Origin: Phlebiopsis flavidoalba
Taxonomy: Eukaryota; Basidiomycota; Agaricomycetes; Polyporales; Phanerochaetaceae
Reading direction: 5' to 3'
Assembly (NCBI GenBank): GCA_035772785.1
Contig: JAOCPU010000002.1
Span: 434,001-498,000 of the forward strand
DNA length: 64,000 bases
Positions 23,443 through 34,529 of this stretch are shown piece by piece. The notes beneath the pieces are model-generated. The model was not told the DNA's origin and made no database searches. It saw nothing but the letters and a program-made list of their open reading frames with translations. Every line of letters begins with the position of its first letter. Position 1 is the stretch's first letter. Position numbers and translations under genes: made by a program.

Positions 23443-24335
23443 CATCTGGAACGATGCAGATGTTCTAGGATGCCCTAGCTAGAGCAGCGAGAGCAATGAA
23501 GGCAGCAAGGTAGCACCCCCCCACTAGCTAGAATGGGTATTTCTAGCGAGTCCACGTAAGGCAGCGAGAAACGGTCCTAAAAGCCCTAGCGTGCTTGCCG
23601 ACTAAGTGCCCTCGCGGCTCTCGCGGCTCTCGCGGCTCTCGCGGCTCTCGGATGTCTGCGGGGATCTCCACCTGCCAGATTAAGACATACCATTTAGACG
23701 ATTGAACGCGTTGCCAGCGTCGCCATAATATGATTCGATTTTCTTGACAGTATCGTACGACATTAATATGAGCACAGGCGTTGAACATGGAAAGCGCATG
23801 AAGTTATAGGAGCAGATATATGACATAAAATTTCTAGCTATATGGTGCCTAGTAATTATCAACTATCACGCAGCAGGAGTCACCCTCTTTGCCACGAGCC
23901 CGCCGTGCCCGCACGCAGCCGCAGCTTTGTAATGGGAGGACGTCAGGCGCGGGTACTATTCTGGACTCAGCAGTAACTAATTCCAGCTAAAACAAGAAAA
24001 CCCAAACACAAACAAAGGGGTGCGCAAAGCTGAGACAGAGGGTTGGTGTGACGGATTGTGCTCAAGCAAGCCTGGGTATATATACGCCACAGCAAAAGCC
24101 GCAAAAGCGGGCGGCAAGGAGGCGGCCGCTGGGCGAGTTCAGATAGACAGCGCGAGGACGTCGAGAACACGGCTGGTCTAGTTAGCCCCGCGGTCTCTCG
24201 CCATTTCTATCGAGAACAACCCGGCGTCTCTAAGTGGTCACCCTCGCGAGGCAGCGCGAGACACTCACGTTCTCGCGCGCCCTCGCGAGATATGGGCCAT
24301 CCTCGCGAGAACAATGACCCCCTTCGCACCAGATG
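23443..24335. mobile_element. 893-bp non-autonomous DNA-transposon-like insertion
   Basis: Units 2 and 5 have an unbroken ggcttcac.gtgccag at this point; unit 4 has the insert there. Ends are inverted: CATCTGG at the left and CCAGATG at the right, with partial match continuing inward (11 of 17 positions). TG is present on both sides, consistent with a 2-base target duplication. Inner ends carry repeated 8-mers: ctcgcgag near the right end (24242-24308) and ctagctag / ctagcgag near the left (23473-23550). A 9-bp tandem repeat lies at 23611-23650. No transposase frame is visible, so it would depend on a helper element. Confidence 0.65.
23611..23650 (+). repeat. 9-bp tandem repeat (ctcgcggct) x4.4
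   Basis: Four perfect copies of ctcgcggct and a partial fifth, inside the insertion in F4. The unit contains the ctcgcg core seen in the subterminal 8-mers of the same element. Confidence 0.9.
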
Positions 24336-25349
24336 TGTGCCAGTGGCCTCATGCACGGGAGACACTCGGCGTTATGAATCAGGCTACAATGAATGGCTCA
24401 ATTCTCTGGTAAATTTATTCATGGAATCAATGCCATAGAGATACTTATTTGATTTTCTGGATTCGGTGTGTTTCTCTAGCTCTTTCAAATGGCATGTCTA
24501 CTACGTGCTCATAAAGCATTTTATTATCAATAGAAACATCTGGAATTTATGCCCGATCTGAATCACTGAGAGCTCAAAACCCATCGCAAACTGAAAGCGG
24601 TACGCATGGCTCTTTTCACCAACCCAGTTACCTCTACAAACCTCTTTTTGTTTTTTATAGAATATAATTTGCTGAAGCTTAATTGCGATCCGTAGCATCC
24701 ACTACCACTCAGTGGGCAGAGATCCTGGTGACTCTGTGTGGCTTTTTTAGCGCACGCAGCTCAACCAGTGCAAGTTGTACCATCCCATCAGCACCACATT
24801 TGACGCATATATTGCACATGGACCGATTGAAGAGAACTGTAGTCAGGGTAATCTAACAAGTTTCTTAGCCCAAATCCAAGAAATAAACTGCAAAGTGATA
24901 TTTTTGCAGGCATCATCATATGCCTCAAGGACGCAGACGATTGGGCAATCTGAGGAACGAATCGTGTTACTTCACCTATAAAATGACCTACTGACTAAAG
25001 GCTGGGTACGACCATTCCAGCGCACTGTAGATTTCTTGGCTAATCATCCACACCGTAGACCCACACATCACCCACACGTCACCTCCTGATAATTGTGACT
25101 GGTCCAAAGCGGATACGAGTTGAATTTGGGAGGTAATAATTTACATCTGCGACGATGGGAGCCGTGTTCGTTTGGCCCGAAGACTTGTGGGAGGAATCAT
25201 CTGGGCGTGAACCCGGTCCCTCAGTCGTCCCTTAAACGGGGACGGACGAACGACCAATTGTAAACATCCTGATTTCTACGAATGGATTGTGATGCTCTCC
25301 CCGTCGTTCAAACACTGTTCTGTGGAAGGTTGTAAGTACGTCCGCAGCA

Positions 25350-26320
25350 CGATGGTCAAACATACGCTCACAAACTCTGCATCGACAACGCCCGATGCCG
25401 ATTACCCTGGACCCTACCACCTCAATCACTTCAAATTCCTCATTGATCTCCCACTGGTCAGCCGCTAGTAGTCTGCGTCTAGCTAACACGTGCGTGCCCA
25501 TAGTCTTCTCGAGTTACAATGCGATTTCGCCGTTTAGATTTCTTGCCGCGATGAACGACTCACGAGTAATGCTGAAAGTTGAAGGCCAAGGAGTCGTGGA
25601 AGGTAATACAGACGGAGAGTGTGCCACTGTTGATGCATGATGCCCGCAATTTTGACTAGAGAGAGAAGCGGGAACTCTCGACGCCGTTAGTCACTTATCT
25701 TGGATATACACAATTGTATCGGATGTCGTGGCGAGCTTGGTCTAGGCAATTAGGCGTAACATACTTTACCACTGATGATACACAAGTCCCTCTGCGAGGT
25801 TATGACAGCCCGGCTCGGGTTCTGAAGGGCTCTATTTAGCAATCGCGATGAAATTGCTAAGGTCATCTAGGACGTGGAACATGAATGTCTTGAATTACAA
25901 GCAGGGTTTTTACGTTCCTAGAGTACTTACCATGTCTTGGATTGTACGAGGCACGCGGCTGGTTGCGCACAACGTGGATGGACAACTCTGAGTCTTGTTA
26001 ACTGCAGTCAGGGCTCGGCGTTCGGTAAACGTACCTGCTGCAAGGACGACTACTCCCGTTGAGCTTCGTCACCTGTCTTGCGCACACGGGCAACCTGGAC
26101 GCTACAACGTATGTGCAATGGAGCCCCGCACGGTATGACATGTATCGCGCATGCAGGGTAGAAGCTTCAAGACGTGGTTCTCCAAACATCGACGCTCGTG
26201 ATATTACAAGGACGCGTTCTTCAAGTTGAAGCTCGCGCTCGTTGCGCGAGTCGACGCTTGCCGGCACGTGATGAAGCCATCACATCGTCCAGGACTCCAG
26301 TAGAACTTCGACCTACTTCG
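25350..26320 (+). repeat. block M, copy 4 (type B)
   Basis: Contains the longest plus-strand frame seen in any M copy (25395-25640): MPITLDPTTSITSNSS ... LRLANTCVPIVFSSYN ... FRFLAAMNDSRVMLKVEGQ, ending at a TGA after DGECATVDA. The rest (25640-26300) is collinear with M2 but closed in all frames. No recognised domain. Confidence 0.5.
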
Positions 26321-26349
26321 ACTCCCTCTCAAGATCTCATGCATGCATG

Positions 26350-26735
26350 ATCGACACGGTCCACCCTCGCCACTGAGCTCGGCGCGCTTGTCTACACTCT
26401 CCCCAGTACACTCTCAACGCGCCCTTCTAGCAGACATACGCGCCCTCCTATCAGTCATGCTGATGTGAAGCAGCAGAGGCTGACTTGCCGGCATCGAGCT
26501 TGCCACGCCGTGCGCCGCGCGCCGTCCGGTCGCTGACGGGATGTAAACGTACCACCTCATCAGTGAAACGACAACTAGCATCGCCCGTGCGTACTCTGTT
26601 CTGCTATTCACCTGTATGACCCTGAGACGCGTTCGAAGGAGTCGGCCTCCACTCACGGCTGCGCCTCCCGTGCCCCTCCAGCACATTGCGTCAATACATG
26701 CCCAGCTGGTCCGCGCGATTCCAACAGGTCGGAGA
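26350..26735 (+). pseudogene. old kinase relic k'4
   Basis: Collinear with k'2: tccaccctcgccactgagct, then ctagcagacatacgcgccct near 26430 and YVPPHQ-like remains of the DGMYTRHLG segment near 26535. Closed in all frames. Confidence 0.45.
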
Positions 26736-26805
26736 GACGCATGGTGCGGGACAAGATGCGTCGCCCACACAGTATTGTGAAGAAAACAGGCTTGCGTCAG
26801 CCGTG

Positions 26806-27533
26806 TGCCCGAGTACGAGGGCTTCTCACTGCTTTGAGATGAGCAGGGGTATTACAGAGCGCAACTTTCGGGAAACAAAGGTACGCGAATTTCTTCCTTG
26901 GTCATGATCTCGACTCACTGTGTATAGAGAGCGGAAGTTATCGATAATCTCTCCCACCCCCTGGAGCCCGACTCCACTACGAACCGGCGCACTCCGCCCT
27001 CGCGAGTCTCCGCCGAGCTCGCCACACTACTCGGCGTGCCCCACATCGCACTTGACACATCCTCAGGGTAGCCCGGCTGGCACAAGCCTCCCGACGCCGT
27101 CTTCGCAGCACATCGTGTGCGCCGCGCTCGCCGCCGCACCCCACGGATGGTTCGTTGGCGGGATGTATAACACGCCACCTCGGCAGCATCATCAGCGACG
27201 CCGTGACCGATATCATCTGTTGTTATTGCTATGCTGACGACACGCAGTGCTCGACTCCTCCGCTCGCACTGGGCCTCTGGCATCTCCTCTGGTGCACACC
27301 GCACGCCCCCTGCTCGGCCTCGCGCCTCCCATGTGCGCCGGGCTGCCACGAACTCTGGAACGGAGGTCTTCCTCTCGCGCGCGAGTATCGTACGGGTACT
27401 GCGTCTCGAGCCACACGCGCGTGCGCCCGCTGCGAGGGTTGGCGGGGACGCGCGTCATCGACGGGTTGGTGGCTGGGGCGGCGAGCTCGAGACGTGGCAA
27501 GCGGGTGTGCGCGAGATGGTGAGACGCGAGTGA
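26806..27533 (+). pseudogene. adenylate-kinase-like copy K5
   Basis: Segments in order: first exon with a GTG where others have ATG; intron ending near 26930; LGVPHIALD at about 27037; a shift, then AARLAQASRRRL; GWFVGGMYNTPPR near 27150 corresponding to WVVDGMYTRHLG; an intron near 27215-27247; and exon 3 with LLGLAPPMCAG, then SRASIVRVLRLE, ending REMVRRE-stop at 27531-27533. Probably inactive. Confidence 0.5.
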
Positions 27534-28092
27534 GCGGGTGTGTATTTCACTACAGACGCGAGCGTCTCGGCGCACATTGTGAATACGTTTAATACAAGTA
27601 ATGACCATTTCTAGTGCGCTTTATCTTGATCACGTACAGACAAATCTTTAGCCCGGAACCAATGTTCTCACTGCAAATCGGATCAGCCTCTTCGTTTCCG
27701 GTGATGCACATCACAATGCGGCCCACTCATCCAAAGGAGAACAATGCACGTAATCCGTCATCGCCCTTGCCATTGACACATGCGATTTTGAAAGACCAAG
27801 TTTTCTCTCCTTGTTTTTGGAGCGCTCTAACGATACCTGCAGTCAACCGCGTGGTTTCCAACCGTCAACTCGCTTTCATCCATAGGCAAGGGCTGTAGCT
27901 TACCACCACCACCCCAAGGTTCGTCACAGCAGTCGCATCCTCTCGACTTGCATTTCACGCAATTACTGACAAAAACTTCAAGGATTTTCAACCATCGTAT
28001 CACGGAATTTTGCGTTATTCTCCGCGGTCCTCACTTCACGCCAACATCTTTCCAGGACATTCCACACCCCGTTGCTTCACGCCGAGATCTTC

Positions 28093-30102
28093 ATGTTCAA
28101 CACGTTCACTCTGCATCTCCCCTCTGTATCCAGTTTCAGTCTTTCGCGCAGCGAATTGGGCCGTGTCTTCCCGCTCAACTGGTCTGCCCTCAACGCCCTC
28201 TCGCATCGCCGCGAATTCGAGCTTCTTCGCGATGTCTTGGATACACACCGCAGTAGCGATTTGCCGTCTTCGCTCAGGAACCTCCGGGTCAAAACCCAAT
28301 CTTCTCGAGCCTCAAACCCACACCGCGGCGAGAGCGATTTGGGTTTGCCACTCGGCGTAAACGAGGCGGAAGAGCTCCGCACGCAATTGCAAGCCATCAT
28401 GCTCGAGCTGGATATGCTCTCCCCCATACATCACTACGACACAGCGCTCAGTAGCCTTGAAAATCGATGAAACCATCTACCGACGTCACACCAAATTCTC
28501 CTTCATTGTGCGATCCGCCCTCGATATCCTCGACACTTTCATCTCGACAGGTTTGCTACTCCCTAGCACCAGCGGCTGGTTCAGGTTACCCGCCGAAACT
28601 AAGATGTATATCTTCGAGTATCTTCAAGATGCTCGAGGACTGACAAAGGCCAGCCGGACGGAGCTCTTCGAGAAACTATCTCTGCATAACGACATCGACA
28701 CTCGTTTCCTCCGAAAGATGTGCAGCTCAAGACACTCTGGTTGGCTGAGTACTGTTGTCGAGCATCTCACGTTGCGCAAGGAGGGTGTCTGCCGAAGAAT
28801 TATATCCTTTACTTGGCGTATTAACCTCTCTAACGGTTCCTTCAAATCGCTAACAGGACCGCCCCTACCCATCTTTACCGTTCTCGGCGGGTCTTGTCCC
28901 GACACGCAGGTCTCGTTGAGCTAGAAATCAACGTCCGGAAGCTGGTCCAACCTTCACCATCAGGAATCGCGTTCTTTCGTTTTATCCAAAAAATGCCCAA
29001 TCTAGAAAAAACTGACGTTGTGGTCAGTCCCCCAATTCGGGGATCCGAGACATCGACCCTCATCATGAGGAGGAATTAACGATATCTGACACACTCAGTT
29101 CATTGAAGTGCACCAGGCTACAGTCTATCACCTACCATCGTGCTCATTCGCGGTCCGCATGGGCGCTTCCATTTGACCCCCCAGTTTTGCCATGGTCCCA
29201 CATGTTGGCGTCTTGTATGCTGGCTTCACTGTGCCAGTGGTCCGGAATACAGAAATGGTGACGTGATCGATGAGGCCCACACTGAATGGCCTAGATGCTC
29301 TGGTGAAACTCATTGTGCTGTCAATCAGCTGGTGGGAGTGCGAGGGGGAAACATCGGTTCCTAGTAGGTTTCTCTCATTTAAGATGTCTGATTAATCTGA
29401 ATATATATTATATCAACAGCGATGTACAGACTTGATGTTCAATCTAAATCCTTGAGTGCTTGGGACACTGATAGCGGTGCGCACGGCCTTTTCACAGACC
29501 CGGCTTTATCTGAAACCTTTTTCTGGTCTGTCAAAGTATATAACCTGCTGAGGCTCGTCGATGACTCGGAAAATCCGGGGGATTATTGGAAACAGCTCTG
29601 CCACTGGAGGTTATGTGTGGTTGTGAGCGCATGCAGCTCACCGTGGCAAGCTGCACAATCCCGCCAGCCAATGTTTAACGCATACATTGCGTTGCAGATC
29701 AAAAAACCATACATTGAACATACCAGCTCCTTGGCTCAAATCCATGGATTTCTTCGATGTGATATTTTCGCATGTGTCCACATATGTCTCGAGTCCTTTG
29801 ATCTTTGGCACAGCAAGCATACGGGATCCCATCGCTCACCTAATAAATGACCTACTTACCGAAGGCTGGGTAAGACCATTCCGATACGCTGTAGATTTCT
29901 TGATTAACCATCACACCTTCAGATAACATCACCAACTGCACTTCCTGAAAATTACGACTGGTCCAAGGAAGAAGTCGAATTTGGGAGGATACTCACGTGT
30001 GACGTGGGAGCCGTATTTGTTTGGCCTAAACACTTGAAGAAGATCTTACGTGGGAGCAAATGGGTGTCAGTTGTTCTTGAACGGAGGTACAGGCCGCTGT
30101 AA
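28093..30102 (+). CDS. F-box protein copy F5, one of the best-kept
   Basis: ATG at 28093. N-terminal segment FPLNWSALNALSHRREFE, then EAEELRTQLQAIMLELDML (predicted helix). One extra A at 28458-28461 (gaaaatcg) shifts the frame before DETIYRRHTKFSFIVRSA. F-box core at about 28570-28680 (SGWFRLPAETKMYIFEYLQ, KASRTELFEKLSLHND). Leucine-rich middle to about 29060. After an intron near 29365-29420 (gtttct...caacag), the C-terminal module runs well: NAYIALQIKKPYIEHTSSL, LLTEGWVRPF, then after the intron ending at 29924 YDWSKEEVEFGRIL, FVWPKHLKK and SVVLERRYRPL-stop at 30100-30102. Likely SCF substrate receptor, target unknown. The frame may be intact in the organism if the run-length errors are corrected. 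Confidence 0.65.
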
Positions 30103-30164
30103 TACGACCCAATTCGTACAGAGACTCGTGATGCCCTCCACGCCGTTCCATTGATCTGCTGAAT

Positions 30165-30310
30165 GTTGCAGGAACGTCTTCAAGCAACGGTAATCTCCAC
30201 ACCCACAGACTCTGCATCGAGCATTGTCGGTGCTGACTTCTTCGCCCCTGCCAGACTGAATATCCTCGGATTTCTCCAGTCGCTAATAGACATACACACG
30301 CGTGGTGACA
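30165..30310 (+). repeat. block M, truncated copy 5
   Basis: Short match to the start of M in other units (gcaggaacgtcttcaagcaa; acccacagactctgcatcg). Similarity ends by about 30310. Confidence 0.5.
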
Positions 30311-30329
30311 AGTTTCGCTACCAGGCAAG

Positions 30330-31400
30330 CGCCGACATCACCGGGCGAAAAGGGAAGGGGAGTTTGGGCAAGACTTTTAGTTTTGGTACAATCTCTTTAT
30401 CTCATCTGTATCGGTGAAGGGTAGACTACTCGAGAACAAAGTTAACATCGACCTGGCCGAGGGGCCTCCCACGGCGCGGAGACACACGGAAATAGTTACT
30501 TGGGCACCTTTACAACCTTTTTTGCCGTCGGCAAGAAGTTTGACTTTCCTAGTGTGCTCGATTTGGGTAGGATTGATGCAAAACGACTCCCATGATAGAC
30601 AGAAATGGACGATCAAAATGAGATCAAAATGAGATCAAAATGAGAAACATAATCTTTTCGCTCTTTTCCGTCGGGCAACATTGGCGCCTGCGTGAACTGG
30701 TTGGTCCGCTCTCCTGACAATGCCTTCGCAAGGCGCAAGCTTAAGACTCCCTAGGACATCCATGGCGTTGACTGGAATGAGTGGATATGCTCACGCCCTG
30801 GTTTGTAGCTGGCCAGAGGTCTCGTCCGACAAGGCAGAGCAATACGAACCCTGATGCTCAAAGCAGAGGCGGTGCGTGTGGATCGTCTTACTTACCTCCG
30901 CGGCCCAATCATCCGGGCGAACGTACGGATGTTCGCTCTCCGCTGTAGCACCGGCCGCAGAGCATGCACTCCATGCATGTTCTCGCATGCTCGCCGTGCT
31001 CGTCTTTGCACTCCTCACTGTGTCGCAATCGGGCCTTTGTGCGTCTATACTAACAATCAGCTTACAAGAAAACGGCGTGCGCGGAATTTTACATACCGTG
31101 GTGAGTGTCCGCTGGGGTCCCGCCCCTGTCCCGTCTGACTTCTCTTTGTCCGGTCGCCTCTCACAGACAATCCTCTCGTCTCGCGCATACACGCTCTGAT
31201 GCGCAGCCTTTAGAGATGGCGAGGACTGTACAGAGTGCATTCTGCTGTTTGCACATAGCCGCATGCGCGACTAAGCACTGGGCAAAACACTTTGGTCAGC
31301 CCCAAGCAGACAGAAGGGGGCACCGAGACTCACCTAAACCTTCTCTGCCCATGACGCGCATCCGCTCCGTGTTAACCGGCATCGGATACGGGTATGGAGG
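30330..31400. other. unique insert between units 5 and 6
   Basis: No k' or K copy is found where the array order predicts one. The stretch includes an 11-bp tandem repeat and open frames of 70-157 codons on both strands with no recognisable domain. It marks a break in the regular array: either a deletion of k'-K with replacement, or the older boundary of the array. Confidence 0.5.
30611..30643 (+). repeat. 11-bp tandem repeat (gatcaaaatga) x3
   Basis: Three perfect head-to-tail copies of gatcaaaatga in the unique stretch between units 5 and 6. Confidence 0.9.
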
Positions 31401-31680
31401 GTGATTTCTCGCACAAACTTGGAGGATTTTCCCAGCCTCTATAAGCTGCTGCGTGGTTTCCCAATATCGCTGTCTAGCTGACATTACCTTGCTTCACTCG
31501 CCCGATCCAGACGCTGCATCTCCAGTCAACACTACCAACCTCAAGGTCCGTTGTAGTAGTCGTATTCTCCTCGATGAGTAGCACTTACGTTTCATATCAA
31601 GGCTCACAAGTATCGCTAGGCTTATCCACTGTCGCATTCCAGGACATTTCTCCTTGACTTAGTCTCACGCCGACACCCTC

Positions 31681-33640
31681 ATGTTCATCCGCCGGCGCCC
31701 TGAATCCCATAATTCCAAGTGTTCGCACTATGTCTTTACCCTGAACTGGCATTCTCTTGCCGCTTTGTCGGATATCCGCGAATTTGAGCTTGTTCGCGAT
31801 GTCTTGGATCAGCAATGCGAACGTGTCGTCATTGTCGACGGTGATCTATCTCCCTCGCCCTGGCCCATGCCTACTACGACACCCACTGTCATCCTGGACC
31901 CACTTTGCGTGGACAAGATGGAAGAACTCCGCAGCCAGCTGCAAGCCATCATACCCGAGCTAGAACTGCTCTCTTCCATTTATCACTACAGCAGAGCGTC
32001 TGGGCAAAATGATGAGATAATCTACCAATGTCGTGGCTATACTAAGACCTCCTCAATTATGCAAGCTGCCCCTCGATGTTCTCGACACATTGATATCGAC
32101 GGGGATCATGACGCTACTTCCCTGTGCCAGTGGCTGGCTCAAGTTACCCATCGAGATGAAGACGCACATATTCGGATACCTTCGCGATGCGCAAGGTTTG
32201 ACGAAGTCCAGGCGCGTAAACCTCTTCAGGGAGTTGACTCTGCGCGACAATAGCGACACTCATTTCCTACGAGACATTTGCCGCACAAAGCTCTCTGGCT
32301 GGCTATGCACTGCTGTTGAAACCCTTACCCTACTTGCCGAGGTGTCTGGCGAAGAACTTTATCCCTTACTTGGCGTCCTATCCTCCATACAGTGCCTTCG
32401 CATCGAGAGCACCTTAATCCTTCCTACGCACCTTTTGCAGTGTCGACGGGTCCTGTCCCGACATGCAGGTCTTGTCCAGCTAGAGATCAACATCGAGGAG
32501 CTCACAAAATGTTCGCTGTCCGCAAACACATTCTTCCGCTTTATACAAAGAATACCCAGCCTTAGACATTTACGGCTAAAGCGGCACCCCGACACTGATT
32601 GTGCTGGTCTAGGTTATTGTCCGCTTGATGTTGACGTTCCAGGTCGCAGCGACGAAGAACTACCAACATCTCTCATACTCGATTCGAAGTTTACTAGGCT
32701 CGAATCAATCATCAACTGCTGTGGCGACTTACCTACACCCTGGACTCGCATATTGGCAAACTGTATGGTGGCTTCTCTGTACCAGAGGTTGCGAGAACAA
32801 ACGCCTGGAATGATTGACCATCACAATCAGGCTACCACGGATGGGCTAGACGTCCTGGTTGAACTCATCGTGCTGTGGACTTTTCCTTTACGATTTTGGT
32901 AAGCGTTTTTGCTCTCCCGTTGATATGTTTTAATTTATTTCATGCCGTGATAACTGTTACTTGATAGAGGTCTTCGGAGACGACGACAAGACTTGTGATT
33001 CCGAGGATGCGGAGGGTAATATTGGTGCGCTTTGACCTTGACTAACCGATTGCCATCACTGAGAATTCTTTTGTCCGTAATAGAATACAACTTGTTGAGA
33101 GTCATGGGCAAACTCCGGTGGCGACGAAGAATCTGGAGATTTTCGGACGCTCTGTGCAACTTTCAGAGCAAGCACATTGCCCGAGCAGGGCCCCAAGTCC
33201 ACCAGCCTATGTTTCAAATATACCTTACATTGTGGTTCGGATCATTACCCGGAATCAACCACGAAGACTGCTTTGCTGCAATTCGTGATTTACTCCGATA
33301 CGATTCTTTTTAGATGCATAAGCATTGCACCTCAACCCCTCCAGTTCCGAGAATGGTCGTGCGAAATTCTAGTGCTCATTTGATAAACAACTACTAAAGG
33401 AACACTGGGTACATGTGATTTCAGCACCATCTACAATTCTTTGCTTAAATTCACACGCCTTTTTACCTACAGATCACATCGCCTACCCCACTCCCCAAAG
33501 GGTTTGACTTGGGACAGATTCGAAGCTGATTTTGGGAAAATAATCACCTGCGACCGGGATTCCGTCTTTGTTTGGCCTGATGGAGGAGAGACCAAATGGG
33601 GATGATACTCGATGTGTGTCGGTCCTTTCTTGAGCGGTGA
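31681..33640 (+). CDS. F-box protein copy F6, most diverged
   Basis: ATG at 31681. FTLNWHSLAALSDIREFE, then KMEELRSQLQAIIPELELL. A C run one base too long at 32069-32072 (gcccctcgat) separates this from the next frame, LDVLDTLISTGIM. F-box core about 32130-32240 (SGWLKLPIEMKTHIFGYLR, FRELTLRDN). An unbroken middle runs for about 250 residues with leucine repeats (LVQLEINIEELTK, PTSLILDSKFTRL). Introns at about 32900-32967 and 33016-33085. C-terminal module: HQPMFQIYLTLWF, LINN, FVWPDGGE and VLLER-stop at 33638-33640 if one T is dropped from ttt at 33626. This copy needs the fewest corrections and may be a working gene encoding an SCF receptor. Confidence 0.7.
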
Positions 33641-33729
33641 TTGATTTTAGAATAGTCATAATACTACTACCAAATTGGAATTGTCATCCAGATCCTCCTT
33701 GAATTTTTCGCATGGCCAGCCTCCGCGCC

Positions 33730-33840
33730 ATGTCGAAAGCTGCGAAGAGTTCTGCGTATAATGGTCATCTCTGCGACCGAGGATCCCACACCGACGACGC
33801 TCGGTGCCGGCGCCCCTAGCCTGCGCCCCCGAATACCACA
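33730..33840 (+). repeat. block M, fragment 6
   Basis: The core cacaccgacgacgctcggtg matches the first conserved block of M (caacaccgacgacgcccgat in unit 2). Nothing else of M follows; the array ends here. Confidence 0.45.
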
Positions 33841-33859
33841 TGTCTGATTTACTGTAGGT

Positions 33860-34529
33860 CAATACGCCGTTTGCATGCAATACACAAACCTTGCGTCCAG
33901 TTGCTAACATTAGTAACGCATCCAAGCGTCAGACATTGTATGAATTGGACTAGGGGATGTTTTTGAATGCCACAACAATCTGTGAGATGTCAGAGCTCTA
34001 GATCTGTCGATGAACTACATGCCTCAGAGATCAACTTGCATTCCCGCCAATACTCTGGATTCTCGGTGCCGCGTTTTGCAATCGGGAGCCTGGGTGAGCA
34101 CTGACTCATAAAGGGTCGCCGAGGAGAGCAATGTAAATGAGTATGTTCGATGCCCGATTCGGAATCTGAGCCTACATCAACAGTGAATCACAGCTGAGGC
34201 TACAAGACCATACATATGTGAAACATTCGATGATGGTCGATGTACGAGTGCCACAGGGAAGCGGGTATTGAATCTTGAAAGAGAAGCACGAGCCTATTTG
34301 AAGATTTACTACTACACTGCTCAAAAGCGTGAGGTGACTCGACACGCTGAAAGGAACCAAGTCAGCATGAAACTGAACAAATGAACTTGTTTGGCGTTAA
34401 TCGGAGCGACGCAGGGATACATATTGGTTGGTAAAACACTCAGACGTGTAGGGCCGATTGTGCAAATTGTGAATACAAGAAAAAATACTCTTCATGTCCG
34501 GGACAGGCTGATGTAGCTTTTCGGACAGT
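33860..34529. other. intergenic, array edge
   Basis: No frame with recognisable protein on either strand. It lies between the end of the array and the 3' end of the oxygenase gene on the minus strand, and so may hold that gene's 3' region. Confidence 0.5.

Larger units (their letters stand above)
22300..25263 (+). pseudogene. F-box protein copy F4 (type B), interrupted
   Basis: Collinear with F2. F-box core near 22795-22905 (SGWLKLPVEIKTYIFAYLQ, KASRAALFKNLSLRND). The leucine-rich part is broken by shifts at 22998 and 23165. The gene is then split by an insertion (23443-24335) and resumes in the C-terminal module: tggattcggtgtgtttctc (24457), LTKGW near 25000, FVWPEDLW near 25170 and LKRGRTNDQL-stop at 25261-25263. 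The insertion makes this copy dead irrespective of sequencing quality. Confidence 0.7.
20400..26330 (+). repeat. array unit 4 (type B) with transposon-like insertion
   Basis: Fourth unit. It has k'3 (20420-20815), K4 (20881-21617), spacer (21618-22300), F4 (22300-25263) carrying an 893-bp insert, and M4 (25350-26320). K4 and its 3' spacer are almost the same as in unit 2 (shared ggactcccattgtagacttc). Confidence 0.8.
26330..30330 (+). repeat. array unit 5: k'-K-spacer-F-M (truncated)
   Basis: Fifth unit. It has k'4 (26350-26735), K5 (26806-27533), a spacer that differs from the one shared by units 1-4, F5 (28093-30102) and only the first 150 or so bases of M (30165-30310), after which similarity stops. 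Confidence 0.75.

Noticed and set aside
23443..24335. RIP-like mutation as the cause of decay of the array
   Set aside because: Differences between copies are not dominated by C-to-T changes; indels and mixed substitutions prevail, and the 8-mer differences in the insert are transversions.
4700..33860. A bacterial-style operon or defence island
   Set aside because: Introns, F-box domains and spacing show eukaryotic genes; no ribosome binding sites or operon overlaps.
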